Shown one piece after another: positions 34,887-42,969 of a DNA stretch of 64,000 nucleotides. Every line of letters starts with the position of its first letter. The stretch's first letter is position 1. Below the pieces are notes generated by a model. The model made no database searches and was not told the DNA's origin. It worked only from the letters and a program-made list of their open reading frames with translations. The stretch lies in contig NZ_JAOQJL010000018.1 in NCBI RefSeq assembly GCF_025566965.1, positions 13,630 through 77,629 on the forward strand. The letters run 5' to 3'. The position numbers were made by a program, and so were the translations under genes. Source of the stretch: Blautia_A ammoniilytica. GTDB taxonomy: Bacteria > Bacillota > Clostridia > Lachnospirales > Lachnospiraceae.

Positions 34887-35048
34887 ATGTATGAAAGACT
34901 GAAAAGATTATACCAGGAAGGACGCGCGTCCGAAGCAATGCTGAAGAACGCAGTCAAGAGAGGATGGATCACAGATGAAGAAATGCAGGAGATCATCGCC
35001 TCAAAGAAAGAGCCAGAGGTTCCAGTGTCTACACCGGAATCCAGATAA
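34887..35048 (+). CDS. XkdX family protein
   Basis: A 53-residue protein with the XkdX pattern (MYERLKRLYQEGR, LKNAVKRGWITDEEMQEI). XkdX is a conserved small protein of unknown role between fibre and lysis genes in Bacillus PBSX-like and related prophages. The ATG at 34887 follows GGAGGTGAG. Confidence 0.8.
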   Translation: MYERLKRLYQEGRASEAMLKNAVKRGWITDEEMQEIIASKKEPEVPVSTPESR

Positions 35049-35187
35049 CACCTGCAGAAGGACATACGAGCCATGCACGGAAAGCTGCCGGTACTTCGGT
35101 ACCTGCGGCGAGTGCGTGGCTTATTTTATTCCGGCAGGCCAGCAGCCATGCAGAAGCTGCAACAAATTAAATGCAGGAGGGAGGTAG
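34975..35187 (+). CDS. Possible small Cys-rich protein
   Basis: A 70-residue ORF that overlaps XkdX in another frame and ends just before the next gene. From residue 18 on it holds eight cysteines in a pattern that does not look random (CLHRN...C...PCTESCRYFGTCGECVAYF...PCRSCNK). The region after 35048 has no other candidate gene. The start codon is uncertain, with no clear ribosome binding site. Confidence 0.4.
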   Translation: MKKCRRSSPQRKSQRFQCLHRNPDNTCRRTYEPCTESCRYFGTCGECVAYFIPAGQQPCRSCNKLNAGGR

Positions 35188-35193
35188 GAACCA

Positions 35194-35568
35194 ATGGACA
35201 TGACAACAATCGTCGTGGCCGCCAGCATTCCGTCCGCGTTCACAGGCTTCTGTTTCTGGCTCATCGAGCAGAATCTCAAGAAGCGTGCGGACAACGAAAA
35301 AGAGGAACGCGAGGAGCGCCAGAAACAGCTGGACGAACGCGAACAGATCAGAGAGAAGAATGAGCTCTGCATCATCAACAGCGTGAACGCAGCCATAGCG
35401 CTCGGAGAGGCCACAGCCAGAGCCGTGCAGAGAATCCCGGATGCACACTGCAACGGAGACATGCACGCAGCCCTGGACTACGCTCAGAAGGTCAAGCACG
35501 AACAAAAGAACTTTCTGAACGAGCAAGCACTGAAACATATCATCGAGGAAGGAGAACAAACATCATGA
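35194..35568 (+). CDS. Membrane-anchored coiled-coil protein of the lysis module
   Basis: A 124-residue protein. Residues 3-25 form one hydrophobic helix, followed by a long charged coiled coil (about 28-60: many K, E, R, Q) and a helical end. GGAGGGAGG precedes the start. Single-helix proteins of this sort next to holin genes may act as holin partners (XhlA-like), but the family is not certain. Confidence 0.6.
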   Translation: MDMTTIVVAASIPSAFTGFCFWLIEQNLKKRADNEKEEREERQKQLDEREQIREKNELCIINSVNAAIALGEATARAVQRIPDAHCNGDMHAALDYAQKVKHEQKNFLNEQALKHIIEEGEQTS

Positions 35569-35783
35569 AAAACATCGACTGGAAAAGAAAACTGACAAGC
35601 AGAAAACTCTGGACAGCAGTGGCATCATTCGTATCAATGATGATCGTAGCCACAGGAGGCGCAGAGAACACAGCCACACAGGTGACGGCACTCATCATGG
35701 CCGGAGCATCCGTCGTGGCATACATCATCGGAGAAGGACTCACCGACTCCGCAAACATTGGATCCGACGATTCAGAGGAATAA
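35565..35783 (+). CDS. Probable holin
   Basis: A 72-residue protein: a basic start (KRKLTSRK), two hydrophobic stretches (LWTAVASFVSMMIVATGG and VTALIMAGASVVAYIIGEGL) and an acidic end. It overlaps the previous gene by 4 bases and lies before the endolysin gene, the usual place of a holin that opens the membrane at the end of infection. Confidence 0.7.
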   Translation: MKNIDWKRKLTSRKLWTAVASFVSMMIVATGGAENTATQVTALIMAGASVVAYIIGEGLTDSANIGSDDSEE

Positions 35784-35800
35784 GAAGCACAAAGCACCCA

Positions 35801-35826
35801 GGGCGGCCACCAGGCTGCCCTTTTTT
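35801..35826 (+). terminator. Intrinsic terminator between holin and endolysin
   Basis: An 8-bp stem (35801-35808 with 35813-35820, one G-U pair) with a 4-base loop ACCA, followed by six T (35821-35826). The endolysin ribosome binding site TAGGAGG lies just after it, so it may lower endolysin expression from upstream transcripts. Confidence 0.75.
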
Positions 35827-35844
35827 ATTTAGGAGGTATGCAAG

Positions 35845-37236
35845 ATGGCAATCACAGAGAAACAGCAGAGATTCATCGAAGACATAGCTAAGCACGTGCA
35901 AAAGTACGCGAGAGCATACGGAATCCTGGTACACAGTCCCATCATCGCCCAGGCGATCCTGGAATCCGGATGGGGAGAGAGCAAGCTGTCCGCGAAGTAT
36001 CATAACTACTTCGGACTGAAATGCGGATCCAAATGGACCGGCAAGAGCGTCAACCTCACCACCCAGGAGGAATACCAGCCAGGAACCCTGACGACCATCA
36101 AGGATAATTTCAGGGTTTACGACAGCATGGAGGAAGGCGTCAAGGGATACTTTGAATTTATCCAGCTGCAGAGGTACCAGAATCTGCGAGGAATCACGGA
36201 TCCGAAGGAATACCTGCAGACAATCAAAAACGACGGATATGCCACATCGAGCACATACGTCGAAAACAACTACCAACTGATCACTCAGTACAAACTCACT
36301 GAATATGACAAGGAAGGAGCAGAAATGAGCAAGATAGAAAAAGCAGTACAACAGATGGAAGCATGGGCCGGAAATGACTCACACGGATACGACCAGACAT
36401 ACAGATGGGGACAGCATGGAGACTTTGACTGCTCCGCAGCAGTGATCCAGGCGTGCGAGAACGCAGGAATCCCGGTCAAGAGCAAAGGCGCAACCTACAC
36501 CGGCAACATGCTCGCGGTATTCAAAAAATGCGGATTCGTTGACGTTACCAGCAAGGTAAACCGCTTGACCGGCGCAGGGCTTCTCCGTGGAGACGTTCTC
36601 CTGAACACTTCACATCACACCGCAATGTACTGCGGCAACGGCAAAGAGGTAGAGGCAAGCATCAACGAAAAAGGAACCGCAACAGGCGGCAAACCTGGCG
36701 ACCAGACAGGTAAAGAGTTCCTGATCAGAAGCTACCGCAACTATCCATGGACCAACGTCCTCAGATACGCTGCAGAGTCCCAGGCTTCCGGATCCGGAAA
36801 GAAAGACGTCACCACAGTGGCCAAGGAAGTGCTGGCAGGCGCATGGGGCAACGGTGATGATCGAAAGAACAGATTGACTGCTGCCGGTTACGATTACGCA
36901 GCAGTGCAGGCAGAGGTCAATCGTCTCGTAAGCGGAGCCTCGACTCCAAAAAAGAGCACGACGGAAATCGCAAAAGAAGTCCTCGCAGGCAAGTGGGGAA
37001 ACGGCGATGATCGCAAGAAGAAGCTCCAGGCAGCAGGATATAACTATGCAGCAGTGCAGGCGGAAGTCAATCGCCTGGCCAAAGGTGGAAGCTCCACAAA
37101 GAAAAGCGTGACTGCCGTGGCCAAGGAAGTCCTCGCAGGTAAGTGGGGAAATGGAGATGCCAGAAAGAAAAAGCTGCAGGCGGCTGGTTACAACTACAAT
37201 GCAGTTCAGAAGGAAGTCAACAGACTCATGAGATAA
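35845..37236 (+). CDS. Multidomain endolysin with three CW_7 repeats
   Basis: A 463-residue lysin. Residues 1-155 match FlgJ-like glucosaminidase (HSPIIAQAILESGWGESKLS, NYFGLKCG). Residues about 165-310 look like an NlpC/P60- or CHAP-like cysteine peptidase/amidase (DFDC196SAAVIQA, then HH at 257-258 in TSHHTAMYCGNG). The C-terminal part holds three CW_7 cell-wall-binding repeats starting near 318, 371 and 421, each with AKEVLAGxWGNG and AAGYxYxAVQxEVNRL. It should cut both sugar and peptide bonds of peptidoglycan once the holin opens the membrane. Confidence 0.88.
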   Translation: MAITEKQQRFIEDIAKHVQKYARAYGILVHSPIIAQAILESGWGESKLSAKYHNYFGLKCGSKWTGKSVNLTTQEEYQPGTLTTIKDNFRVYDSMEEGVKGYFEFIQLQRYQNLRGITDPKEYLQTIKNDGYATSSTYVENNYQLITQYKLTEYDKEGAEMSKIEKAVQQMEAWAGNDSHGYDQTYRWGQHGDFDCSAAVIQACENAGIPVKSKGATYTGNMLAVFKKCGFVDVTSKVNRLTGAGLLRGDVLLNTSHHTAMYCGNGKEVEASINEKGTATGGKPGDQTGKEFLIRSYRNYPWTNVLRYAAESQASGSGKKDVTTVAKEVLAGAWGNGDDRKNRLTAAGYDYAAVQAEVNRLVSGASTPKKSTTEIAKEVLAGKWGNGDDRKKKLQAAGYNYAAVQAEVNRLAKGGSSTKKSVTAVAKEVLAGKWGNGDARKKKLQAAGYNYNAVQKEVNRLMR

Positions 37237-37269
37237 GATGATCCCGACATCAATGTCGGAAACATAGAT

Positions 37270-37308
37270 AGAAGCCAGGGAGGTCAAGCCTCTCTGGCTT
37301 CTTTTTTG
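37270..37308. terminator. Terminator after endolysin, possibly bidirectional
   Basis: A hairpin with a 9-bp outer stem (37270-37278 with 37294-37302) and an inner GAGG/CCTC stem with a TCAAG loop, followed by TTTTTT. It ends the rightward late transcript. It also overlaps the last codons of the leftward helix-turn-helix gene. Confidence 0.8.
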
Positions 37309-37526
37309 ATGGCCTCAGCGTCGGCCAGGAAGAATATATCCCACACGTCCTGCGGGGAGAGTTGATACCGGACCGCGATCCGGACTATGTGCTTGCGCTG
37401 GAATGGCTGCCGCCCGTTCCAAATCGTCGAGAAATTGGATGCAGTCATGCCCAGGAAGACCGCAAGCGCCTTATTTGTATCGCCATGATCATCCATGGCC
37501 TGTTTCAATTTTTCTTTGTCAAACAT
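37284..37526 (-). CDS. XRE-family helix-turn-helix protein
   Basis: An 80-residue Cro/C1-like DNA-binding protein. The helix-turn-helix lies at about 17-42 (TNKALAVFLGMTASNFSTIWNGR), followed by a short tail. AAAGGAATG precedes the start on the minus strand. It is the innermost of five leftward genes at the prophage right end. It may repress a phage or host promoter; the target is unknown. Confidence 0.75.
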   Translation of the reverse strand: MFDKEKLKQAMDDHGDTNKALAVFLGMTASNFSTIWNGRQPFQRKHIVRIAVRYQLSPQDVWDIFFLADAEAIKKEAREA

Positions 37527-37805
37527 TTTGATTCATTCCTTTCTAAAAGGATTACCGTGGAGCGCTTCGATTAAGCTGCGCGGGGAAGCTGCAGAAAACC
37601 CAGGATAAAATTTATACAATCATAGGCGACGCCTTTCTGGCCGGTGGCCGGGTGTAAGATTTACGAGGACGTCCAGCGGGGCTGCCAGACCTTCAGGCTT
37701 TCACATTAAAAACCAGGGAAACTTGTCGAACATCAATCCACGGTATCCGTCGCGCTTCTTCCTGCAGGGCTTCGGACCTGCCATCGGCGGTTTAATACCG
37801 GAGGC

Positions 37806-38045
37806 CTAAGCCTCCTCGCGATAAATTTCTTCGAAATCTTCAACAACGATCGTCCGCTCGGTTCCACCAAGAGCCAGCTCGATCTGAACATAATCGCCAT
37901 CATCGTCGCAGGATACCGTGATGCTTTCACGGTTGGACTCCAGGACTTCAAATCCGTAATGCTTCAGATCCTGGAACAGATCCTCCATGCTGCCATACCA
38001 ATCATTCATAATTCCACAAAGTAAAGATTGTTCATACATAGCCAA
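37806..38045 (-). CDS. Hypothetical small prophage protein
   Basis: A 79-residue acidic protein (ESITVSCDDDGDYVQIEL) with alternating strands, no family recognised. The start follows TAGGAGGTCTTGGCT. A 6-bp hairpin (37800-37815) spans its stop codon. The 279 bases from 37527 to 37805 hold no gene that could be supported. Confidence 0.55.
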   Translation of the reverse strand: MAMYEQSLLCGIMNDWYGSMEDLFQDLKHYGFEVLESNRESITVSCDDDGDYVQIELALGGTERTIVVEDFEEIYREEA

Positions 38046-38051
38046 GACCTC

Positions 38052-38219
38052 CTATCTCACTAAGCCGCGAATATAATTCTTGTTTTTAACGCTTGCGAGA
38101 AGCCGTTCGTATTCAGCAACCGGAAGAAGAATCACGGTGCTATCTTTTACCACCCAGCCCTGCAGGTTAAACTTTTCAATCATGTTCCATACGTCAATTA
38201 TATTTCTCAACTGCTTCAT
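38052..38219 (-). CDS. Hypothetical short prophage protein
   Basis: A 55-residue ORF starting MKQLRNIIDVWNMIEKF and containing LPVAEYERLLASV, with CGGAGGTCTTGGT just before the ATG. The leader is nearly the same as that of the next gene, which supports a real gene. The LPVAEYERLL stretch is reminiscent of short antitoxin-like helices, but that is not enough to assign it. Confidence 0.55.
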   Translation of the reverse strand: MKQLRNIIDVWNMIEKFNLQGWVVKDSTVILLPVAEYERLLASVKNKNYIRGLVR

Positions 38220-38345
38220 ACCAAGACCTCCGATTCATTTATTGCTTTCCTTTAGGTTGTCTGTATATTAGCTCTGGTGCCGCTACTATTCAAGTTATTT
38301 ATAACCGTAATTTGCACAAAGATCTCGGCCGGTTTTTGGTGGTAA

Positions 38346-38564
38346 TTATGACATTTCAACCAGAAATTCATTCGCAAGAGCGCGCACATATTCAACGCTC
38401 GCTGAACGATCAACGATCACCTCCTTCGGTCCGAAATATTGATACAAAATATCGCAGTCAGGACACCAGAGAAGCGGCACACGACGATCACCGCACACTG
38501 TCGCGACCTCAAGATCATGCCTGCAGTGTTTGCACTGCAGGAGCGTTTTAATTTTACAAGCCAC
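38346..38564 (-). CDS. Zinc-ribbon hypothetical protein
   Basis: A 72-residue protein starting at a GTG after TAGGAGGTG. Two pairs, C10-xx-C13 and C34-xx-C37 (LLQCKHCR and LWCPDCD), make a zinc ribbon. The rest is not recognised. The 126 bases between 38220 and 38345 hold no gene and may carry the promoter of the leftward genes. Confidence 0.6.
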   Translation of the reverse strand: MACKIKTLLQCKHCRHDLEVATVCGDRRVPLLWCPDCDILYQYFGPKEVIVDRSASVEYVRALANEFLVEMS

Positions 38565-38577
38565 GCTGAATCACCTC

Positions 38578-38880
38578 CTATCGTTTTTTGATTTCACCGA
38601 AGGCAAGGATATCCTTCACCATCCAGTCGTAACCACAGAATCCAGCGTTTGCTTTGCGGAGTTTCCTGGCTTCCTTCGCATCAACGATACGAGCAGAAAT
38701 CACGGCACACCAACCATCGTCCCAACGATAAGCCCAGGAGCCTCCGTCGAGTTTGGCAAACAGCTTCTGCATAGAGGCAGCCTGGGACGTTTTGAAAATG
38801 TAGTGTCCTTGATCCGCTCCGGACCATTTACCATTCCAGCTTGCCGCGTGCGGCATTGATAATTCAAAACACAAAATCAT
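38578..38880 (-). CDS. Hypothetical prophage protein at the right end
   Basis: A 100-residue protein (SWNGKWSGADQGHYIFK, YRWDDGWCAVISARIVDAKEARKL) with a compact alpha/beta pattern seen in phage accessory proteins of unknown role. AAAGGAGGTC precedes the ATG. It is the first gene inside the prophage end and the lead gene of the leftward cluster. Confidence 0.6.
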   Translation of the reverse strand: MILCFELSMPHAASWNGKWSGADQGHYIFKTSQAASMQKLFAKLDGGSWAYRWDDGWCAVISARIVDAKEARKLRKANAGFCGYDWMVKDILAFGEIKKR

Positions 38881-38940
38881 AAAAAGACCTCCTTTATTTT
38901 ACATTCACTTTTTTATATTGCGGGCGGACAGGATTATTGT
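38881..38940. other. Right prophage-host junction (attR region)
   Basis: Up to about 38917 the sequence is non-coding phage leader; from TTGCGGGCGGAC on it encodes L-R-A-D-R-I-I, the segment before Walker B in CpaF-like ATPases, where M-R-(P/A)-D-R is usual. The crossover should therefore lie at or just after TGCGGGCGG (38919-38927). The core cannot be fixed without the left end or an empty site. Confidence 0.65.
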
Positions 38941-39316
38941 TGGAGAGGTGAGAGGCGGTGAAGCGGTGGATATGCTGCAGGCGCTTAATACAGGACATGA
39001 GGGAAGTTTTTGTACTGCTCATGCCAACAGCAGCAGGGATATGCTTTCAAGATTGGAAATGATGGTTCTGATGGGAGTGGAACTTCCGCTGGACGCTATT
39101 CGCAGACAGATCACAGCAGGAGTAGATATTGTGATCCATCTGGGGAGACTGCGGGATAAGTCCAGAAAAGTTTTGGAAATTTCGGAAATCTGTGGATACA
39201 GGGACGGAGAGATTCAAATGCAGCCTCTGTATCAGTGGCAGGAGGAAAAGGGACTTGTGTCTACAGCCACTCTTCTGCACAGGGAGAAGCTGGAAAGGGC
39301 AGGGATATGTTTATGA
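38918..39316 (+). pseudogene. cpaF: 3' fragment of cpaF/tadA-like pilus ATPase, interrupted by the prophage
   Basis: The remaining 132 codons match the C-terminal part of CpaF/TadA secretion ATPases: the Walker B box DRIIVGEVRGGEA, NTGHEGSFCTAHANS with the His box, and LDAIRRQITAGVDIVIHLGR. Walker A and the N-terminal half are missing on this side and should lie beyond the left prophage end. CpaF powers assembly of Tad/Flp pili, so the lysogen probably lacks this motor unless the prophage excises. The TTG at 38918 is not a natural start. Confidence 0.9.
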
Positions 39317-40161
39317 AAAAGAAAAACAGGCAGAATGATATGGAAAATACCCGGAAACATGTGCGGGGGACAAATAGCCTAAGCTATGGAAAAGATAATT
39401 CTGTCAGGGAGTGGGAAAAAAGCAGGGATTATGAGAATTATCGGTTCAGTACAAAGGAACTGGCATTGTATCTGATGCAAGGCAGTTTTTTGGCTCTGGG
39501 AATTAATTATCTGTTTTATAAAAGTATATGGGCAGCAGTTGTATTTTTGCCTATCCCAGTCGTTTACATTTGCTGGCAGCGAAAAAGGCTGGCAAAGGAG
39601 CGAAGAAAGACTTTGAATTTTCAGTTTAAGGATGCTCTTAATTCCATGAGCGTGGCAGTGCAGGCCGGTTATTCTGTGGAAAATGCGGTGTCTGCCTGTG
39701 TGCGGGATTTGCGGCAGCTGTATGATGGGAATGCGGATATCCTACGGGAATTTCAGTATATTGATCATCAGCAGCATGTAAGCGTTCCAGTGGAAGAACT
39801 GTTCCTTGATCTGGGGCAGAGAAGTAATGTGGAGGATATAGAAAATTTTGCTGAAGTTTTTTATGTGGCAAAAAGAACAGGCGGAGATATGAATCAGGTG
39901 ATTCAGAAGGTGGCTAGGATGTTGGGAGATAAGATTGATGTAAAAAAAGAAATCGAAGCTACCCTTGCGGCCAAGAAGTCGGAACAGCTGATCATGAGCC
40001 TGATGCCGGCTGGGATCATTCTTTATCTGAGGCTTACATCTCCCGGCTTTTTGGATGTACTGTATGGAAATCCATTCGGGATTTGTGCAATGACTGTATG
40101 TTTGGGGATTTATACAGGTGCTTATTGGATGGGCAGGCGCATTGTTGATATAGAGGTTTGA
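39307..40161 (+). CDS. tadB: TadB-like inner membrane platform protein
   Basis: A 284-residue protein. Two hydrophobic helices lie near 60-105; the cytoplasmic T2SSF domain follows (FKDALNSMSVAVQAGYSVENAVSACVRDL, FAEVFYVAKRTGGDMNQVI), then two C-terminal helices. This is the TadB half of the pilus platform. The ATG at 39307 overlaps the end of the cpaF fragment and follows GGAAAGGGCAGGG, so the genes were coupled. Confidence 0.82.
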   Translation: MFMKKKNRQNDMENTRKHVRGTNSLSYGKDNSVREWEKSRDYENYRFSTKELALYLMQGSFLALGINYLFYKSIWAAVVFLPIPVVYICWQRKRLAKERRKTLNFQFKDALNSMSVAVQAGYSVENAVSACVRDLRQLYDGNADILREFQYIDHQQHVSVPVEELFLDLGQRSNVEDIENFAEVFYVAKRTGGDMNQVIQKVARMLGDKIDVKKEIEATLAAKKSEQLIMSLMPAGIILYLRLTSPGFLDVLYGNPFGICAMTVCLGIYTGAYWMGRRIVDIEV

Positions 40162-40176
40162 AAAGCAGGAGGAAAG

Positions 40177-41208
40177 ATGTGGATACATATAGTTATTTTT
40201 GGAATCCTGCTGGTGGTTTTTATTGGCAGCAAAGCAGGATGGTTTTCTTCCAAAAAAGAAGAAAAAGACAGAAGCCTTTCTTTGTTTCTGGCAGTAGCAT
40301 TGGCTGGAAACCTGCTTGGAATGGCTCTGACTGTGCAAAATGGAGACAGTCAGGTCTATGTGGAAGGAACAGGACTGAAAAAAGAGGAGGATCAGACCTA
40401 TGAGGAGAAGTTCATGGTATCCGTGGATGGAAAAAAAGCAGGCAGTATGTATGTACAGATTCCAGAGAAAGAATTGGAGGAAGAACAGGAGAAGACCCAG
40501 GATCAGAATATAACTTCTGAACAGCAGCAGAAAAAGGAACTGGAGGAAGCAATTGCAAACTACAATCTGGAAAAGAATGATCCAGACTATTATTATCTGC
40601 CGGAAAAGTGGAAGGGGAAACATCTGGAATGGGAAAAACCAGGAAGTAATATGGGTAATCTTCTTGCTTTTCTATTTCTTATTACAGGGACGGTGCTGTT
40701 TCTTATAAAACGAAGGGAAGGACAGGCTGTTCTAGTGAAACGACAGGAAGAACTTCTAATGGATTATCCAGGACTGATTATGAAATTTACTTTGCTCGTA
40801 CAGGCTGGAATGACTGTGCGCAAGATTTTTCAGAAAATGGCATTCGATTATCAGCGAAAACAGGGAAAACGAAAAAGAACTGCGTATGAAGAAATCCTGA
40901 TCCTGTGTCATGAGATGGATAGTGGAGTCTCAGAGATGGAAGCATACAGAAGATTCGGAGAACGATGCGGGCAGGTGAAGTATAAGACCTTTGCCACAAT
41001 GCTGATTCAGAATCTGCAAAAAGGGAGCAGGCAGCTTGCAGATATGTTGGAAAAGGAATCCATGGAGGCTTGGGATGAACGGAAAAGGAAGGCGCGGGTA
41101 CTGGGGGAGGCTGCAGCGACTAAGCTTCTGGTGCCTATGATCCTGATGCTTCTGGTAGTAATGGCAGTGATCATGATACCGGCCTGCCTGGCCTTTTATG
41201 GGAACTAG
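40177..41208 (+). CDS. tadC: TadC-like inner membrane platform protein
   Basis: A 343-residue protein. An N-terminal extension of about 160 residues has two membrane helices around a Glu/Lys/Gln-rich stretch. The T2SSF-type domain (LMDYPGLIMKFTLLVQAGMTVRKIFQKM, LIQNLQKGSRQLADMLEKE) and a C-terminal helix (LVPMILMLLVVMAVIMIP) follow. It pairs with TadB to form the platform of the pilus machine. Confidence 0.82.
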   Translation: MWIHIVIFGILLVVFIGSKAGWFSSKKEEKDRSLSLFLAVALAGNLLGMALTVQNGDSQVYVEGTGLKKEEDQTYEEKFMVSVDGKKAGSMYVQIPEKELEEEQEKTQDQNITSEQQQKKELEEAIANYNLEKNDPDYYYLPEKWKGKHLEWEKPGSNMGNLLAFLFLITGTVLFLIKRREGQAVLVKRQEELLMDYPGLIMKFTLLVQAGMTVRKIFQKMAFDYQRKQGKRKRTAYEEILILCHEMDSGVSEMEAYRRFGERCGQVKYKTFATMLIQNLQKGSRQLADMLEKESMEAWDERKRKARVLGEAAATKLLVPMILMLLVVMAVIMIPACLAFYGN

Positions 41209-41223
41209 AAAGGAGGTGAAAGG

Positions 41224-41403
41224 ATGAAAGGATTACGACAGCTGATAAAGGAATTTGCAATGGAAGAAGATGCAGTAGGCGTTGTGGAGATTATTCTGAT
41301 TCTGGTGGTTCTCATCAGTCTGGTTATTATCTTTAAGGAACAGCTTACAAGTCTTGTTAAGAAAATTCTTTCCAAAATCACAAAACAAAGCAACTCGATC
41401 TGA
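41224..41403 (+). CDS. Flp-type type IVb pilin
   Basis: A 59-residue protein after a strong AAAGGAGGTG. It reads EEDAVGVVEIILILVVLISLVIIF from residue 15, a charged leader followed by a prepilin-like G/A-V-V-E-I and one long hydrophobic helix, then a basic end (KKILSKITK). This is the layout of the Flp1-like pilins of Clostridia, the likely major pilus subunit, to be cleaved by the prepilin peptidase encoded 2.4 kb downstream. Confidence 0.78.
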   Translation: MKGLRQLIKEFAMEEDAVGVVEIILILVVLISLVIIFKEQLTSLVKKILSKITKQSNSI

Positions 41404-41448
41404 CAAAAAAAGAAGGTCACGGCTATGACCGGAAAGGAGGGGCTGTCT

Positions 41449-42954
41449 ATGGCTGGGAGAAACAGGAAAAAATCCCAGGGGAGTATTACTGTTTTTATGG
41501 CACTGATCCTGAGCCTTGTGGTTTCACTGATCTGTACGGGGATTGAATCTGTACGTATGGCAGCAGCCAGAACGCAGATCCTGGCAGGCATGGATATTGG
41601 TTTATATTCTCTGTTTGCACAGTATGATCAGGCACTTTTAAAGGAATATGATCTGTTTGCACTGGATGTTTCAAATGGGACAGAAGCTTTGGATCTTGCT
41701 TTTCTCTGTGACGAACTGGAAAAATATATGAAACCTGTACTGAAACAGAATAGTCAGAAACTGAAGCTGCAGCAGTGCGGACTTACCGGATACCGGCTTC
41801 TGACAGATCAGAAAGGGGAAGTTTTTTTTCAGCAGATTACAGAATATATGAAAGAAACTTTGGGCAGCCATGGTATACAGCTCCTTCTTGACAAAATGCA
41901 GGAAAGAAATGAGAAAACCCGGAAAGCTGAAGAGGAAGGAAATAAAGCGGAAAATGGAGGCACACTGGAATCATATGACCATGAAATGAGCAGTGCTGCC
42001 AGAGAAAGCGAGGAAGAACAGAAAAAACAGGAAGCAAATTCGGAATTTTCAGAAGAACTGGGGGATGGAAGTCAGAAGGAGGATAATACAGGAACGCAGG
42101 TGGTCCAGGCTGATAATCCTATCCCTTCCATACGAAGAATCCGCTGGATGGGGATCTTGGATCTGCTTTTGCCGCCGGGACAGCAGGTATCGGATAAGGA
42201 AGTGTCAAAAAGAAAACTGGTATCTGGACGGGAAATCCAAAGCGGAATGCCTATGAGAGAAAATTTGAAAGAGGATACTTCTACAACATCACAGATCTTG
42301 TATCAACAGTATTTGATGGAAAAACTGGGAAATTACAGTGATCCTGGAAAAGGTGGCTTAAGCTATCAGATAGAGTATGTGCTTTATGGAAGGGACAGCG
42401 ACAGGGAAAATTTGAAAGCTGTAGCCAGAAAGCTTCTTTTGATCAGAGAAGGAGTAAATGCGGCATGTCTGGCAGCAGATCCGGTCAGACAGGGACAGGC
42501 ATCAGCCCTTGCTGCTTCTATTGCCTCCGGCTTTCTGATACCGCCTGCTGCACCTGTGATTGAGGCGGCACTGATCCTTTGTTGGGCATTTGGGGAAAGT
42601 GTGCTGGATGTACGGGAGCTTTTTGCAGGTGGGAAGGTACCTCTTATAAAAAGTGGCGAAAACTGGCAGCTATCACTGGAAAATCTGCCACATCTTCTTG
42701 ACGTGGCGGAAACGGAAAGAAAGGAAAGCCCGGGAGGAATGAATTATGAGGATTATCTGCAGATTTTACTATTGTCTATGAACCGGGAAAATAAAAAAAT
42801 GCGGGGAATGGATATGGTGGAGCTGGTAATGAGGACAAGTGCCGGCTGGGAATCTTTCCGCTTGGATGGATGCGTAACCGCACTGGAAGCATCTGCGGAT
42901 GTGAAGGCCAATACCAGAAAGGTGTTTTCCGTTGCAAGGGAATATAGTTATTAG
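41449..42954 (+). CDS. DUF5702-like pilus-associated protein
   Basis: A 501-residue protein. It starts with a pseudopilin-like segment (KSQGSITVFMALILSLVVSLICTGIESVRMAAAR), continues with AGMDIGLYSLFAQYDQALLKEYDLFALD, which is typical of DUF5702 proteins in Clostridial Tad clusters, and has a long charged region at about 160-250. It probably sits at the cell surface or in the pilus base; exact role unknown. The ATG at 41449 is chosen for GGAAAGGAGG upstream. Confidence 0.75.
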   Translation: MAGRNRKKSQGSITVFMALILSLVVSLICTGIESVRMAAARTQILAGMDIGLYSLFAQYDQALLKEYDLFALDVSNGTEALDLAFLCDELEKYMKPVLKQNSQKLKLQQCGLTGYRLLTDQKGEVFFQQITEYMKETLGSHGIQLLLDKMQERNEKTRKAEEEGNKAENGGTLESYDHEMSSAARESEEEQKKQEANSEFSEELGDGSQKEDNTGTQVVQADNPIPSIRRIRWMGILDLLLPPGQQVSDKEVSKRKLVSGREIQSGMPMRENLKEDTSTTSQILYQQYLMEKLGNYSDPGKGGLSYQIEYVLYGRDSDRENLKAVARKLLLIREGVNAACLAADPVRQGQASALAASIASGFLIPPAAPVIEAALILCWAFGESVLDVRELFAGGKVPLIKSGENWQLSLENLPHLLDVAETERKESPGGMNYEDYLQILLLSMNRENKKMRGMDMVELVMRTSAGWESFRLDGCVTALEASADVKANTRKVFSVAREYSY

Positions 42955-42969
42955 AAAGGAGGCACAGGG

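Larger units (their letters stand above)
1..38918. mobile_element. Contractile-tailed prophage, right-hand part
   Basis: A continuous rightward block of phage genes runs from replication through packaging, head, sheath/tube tail, baseplate, fibre and lysis, followed by five leftward small genes. The sheath and tube proteins and the gpJ/gpI/gpD/gpV-like baseplate genes make it a myovirus type. The right end is placed near 38,918 because codons for a CpaF-like ATPase begin there in mid-protein, and because the sequence changes from A/G/C-rich phage codons to the AT-richer host style. No integrase is seen, so it should lie beyond the left edge. Whether the prophage is still inducible cannot be told, but no structural gene looks broken. 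Confidence 0.95.

Noticed and set aside
1..38918. Mu-like transposable phage
   Set aside because: Although the capsid protein resembles gpT, there is a GpA/Nu1 terminase pair, and no MuA/MuB-like transposition genes are visible in the window.
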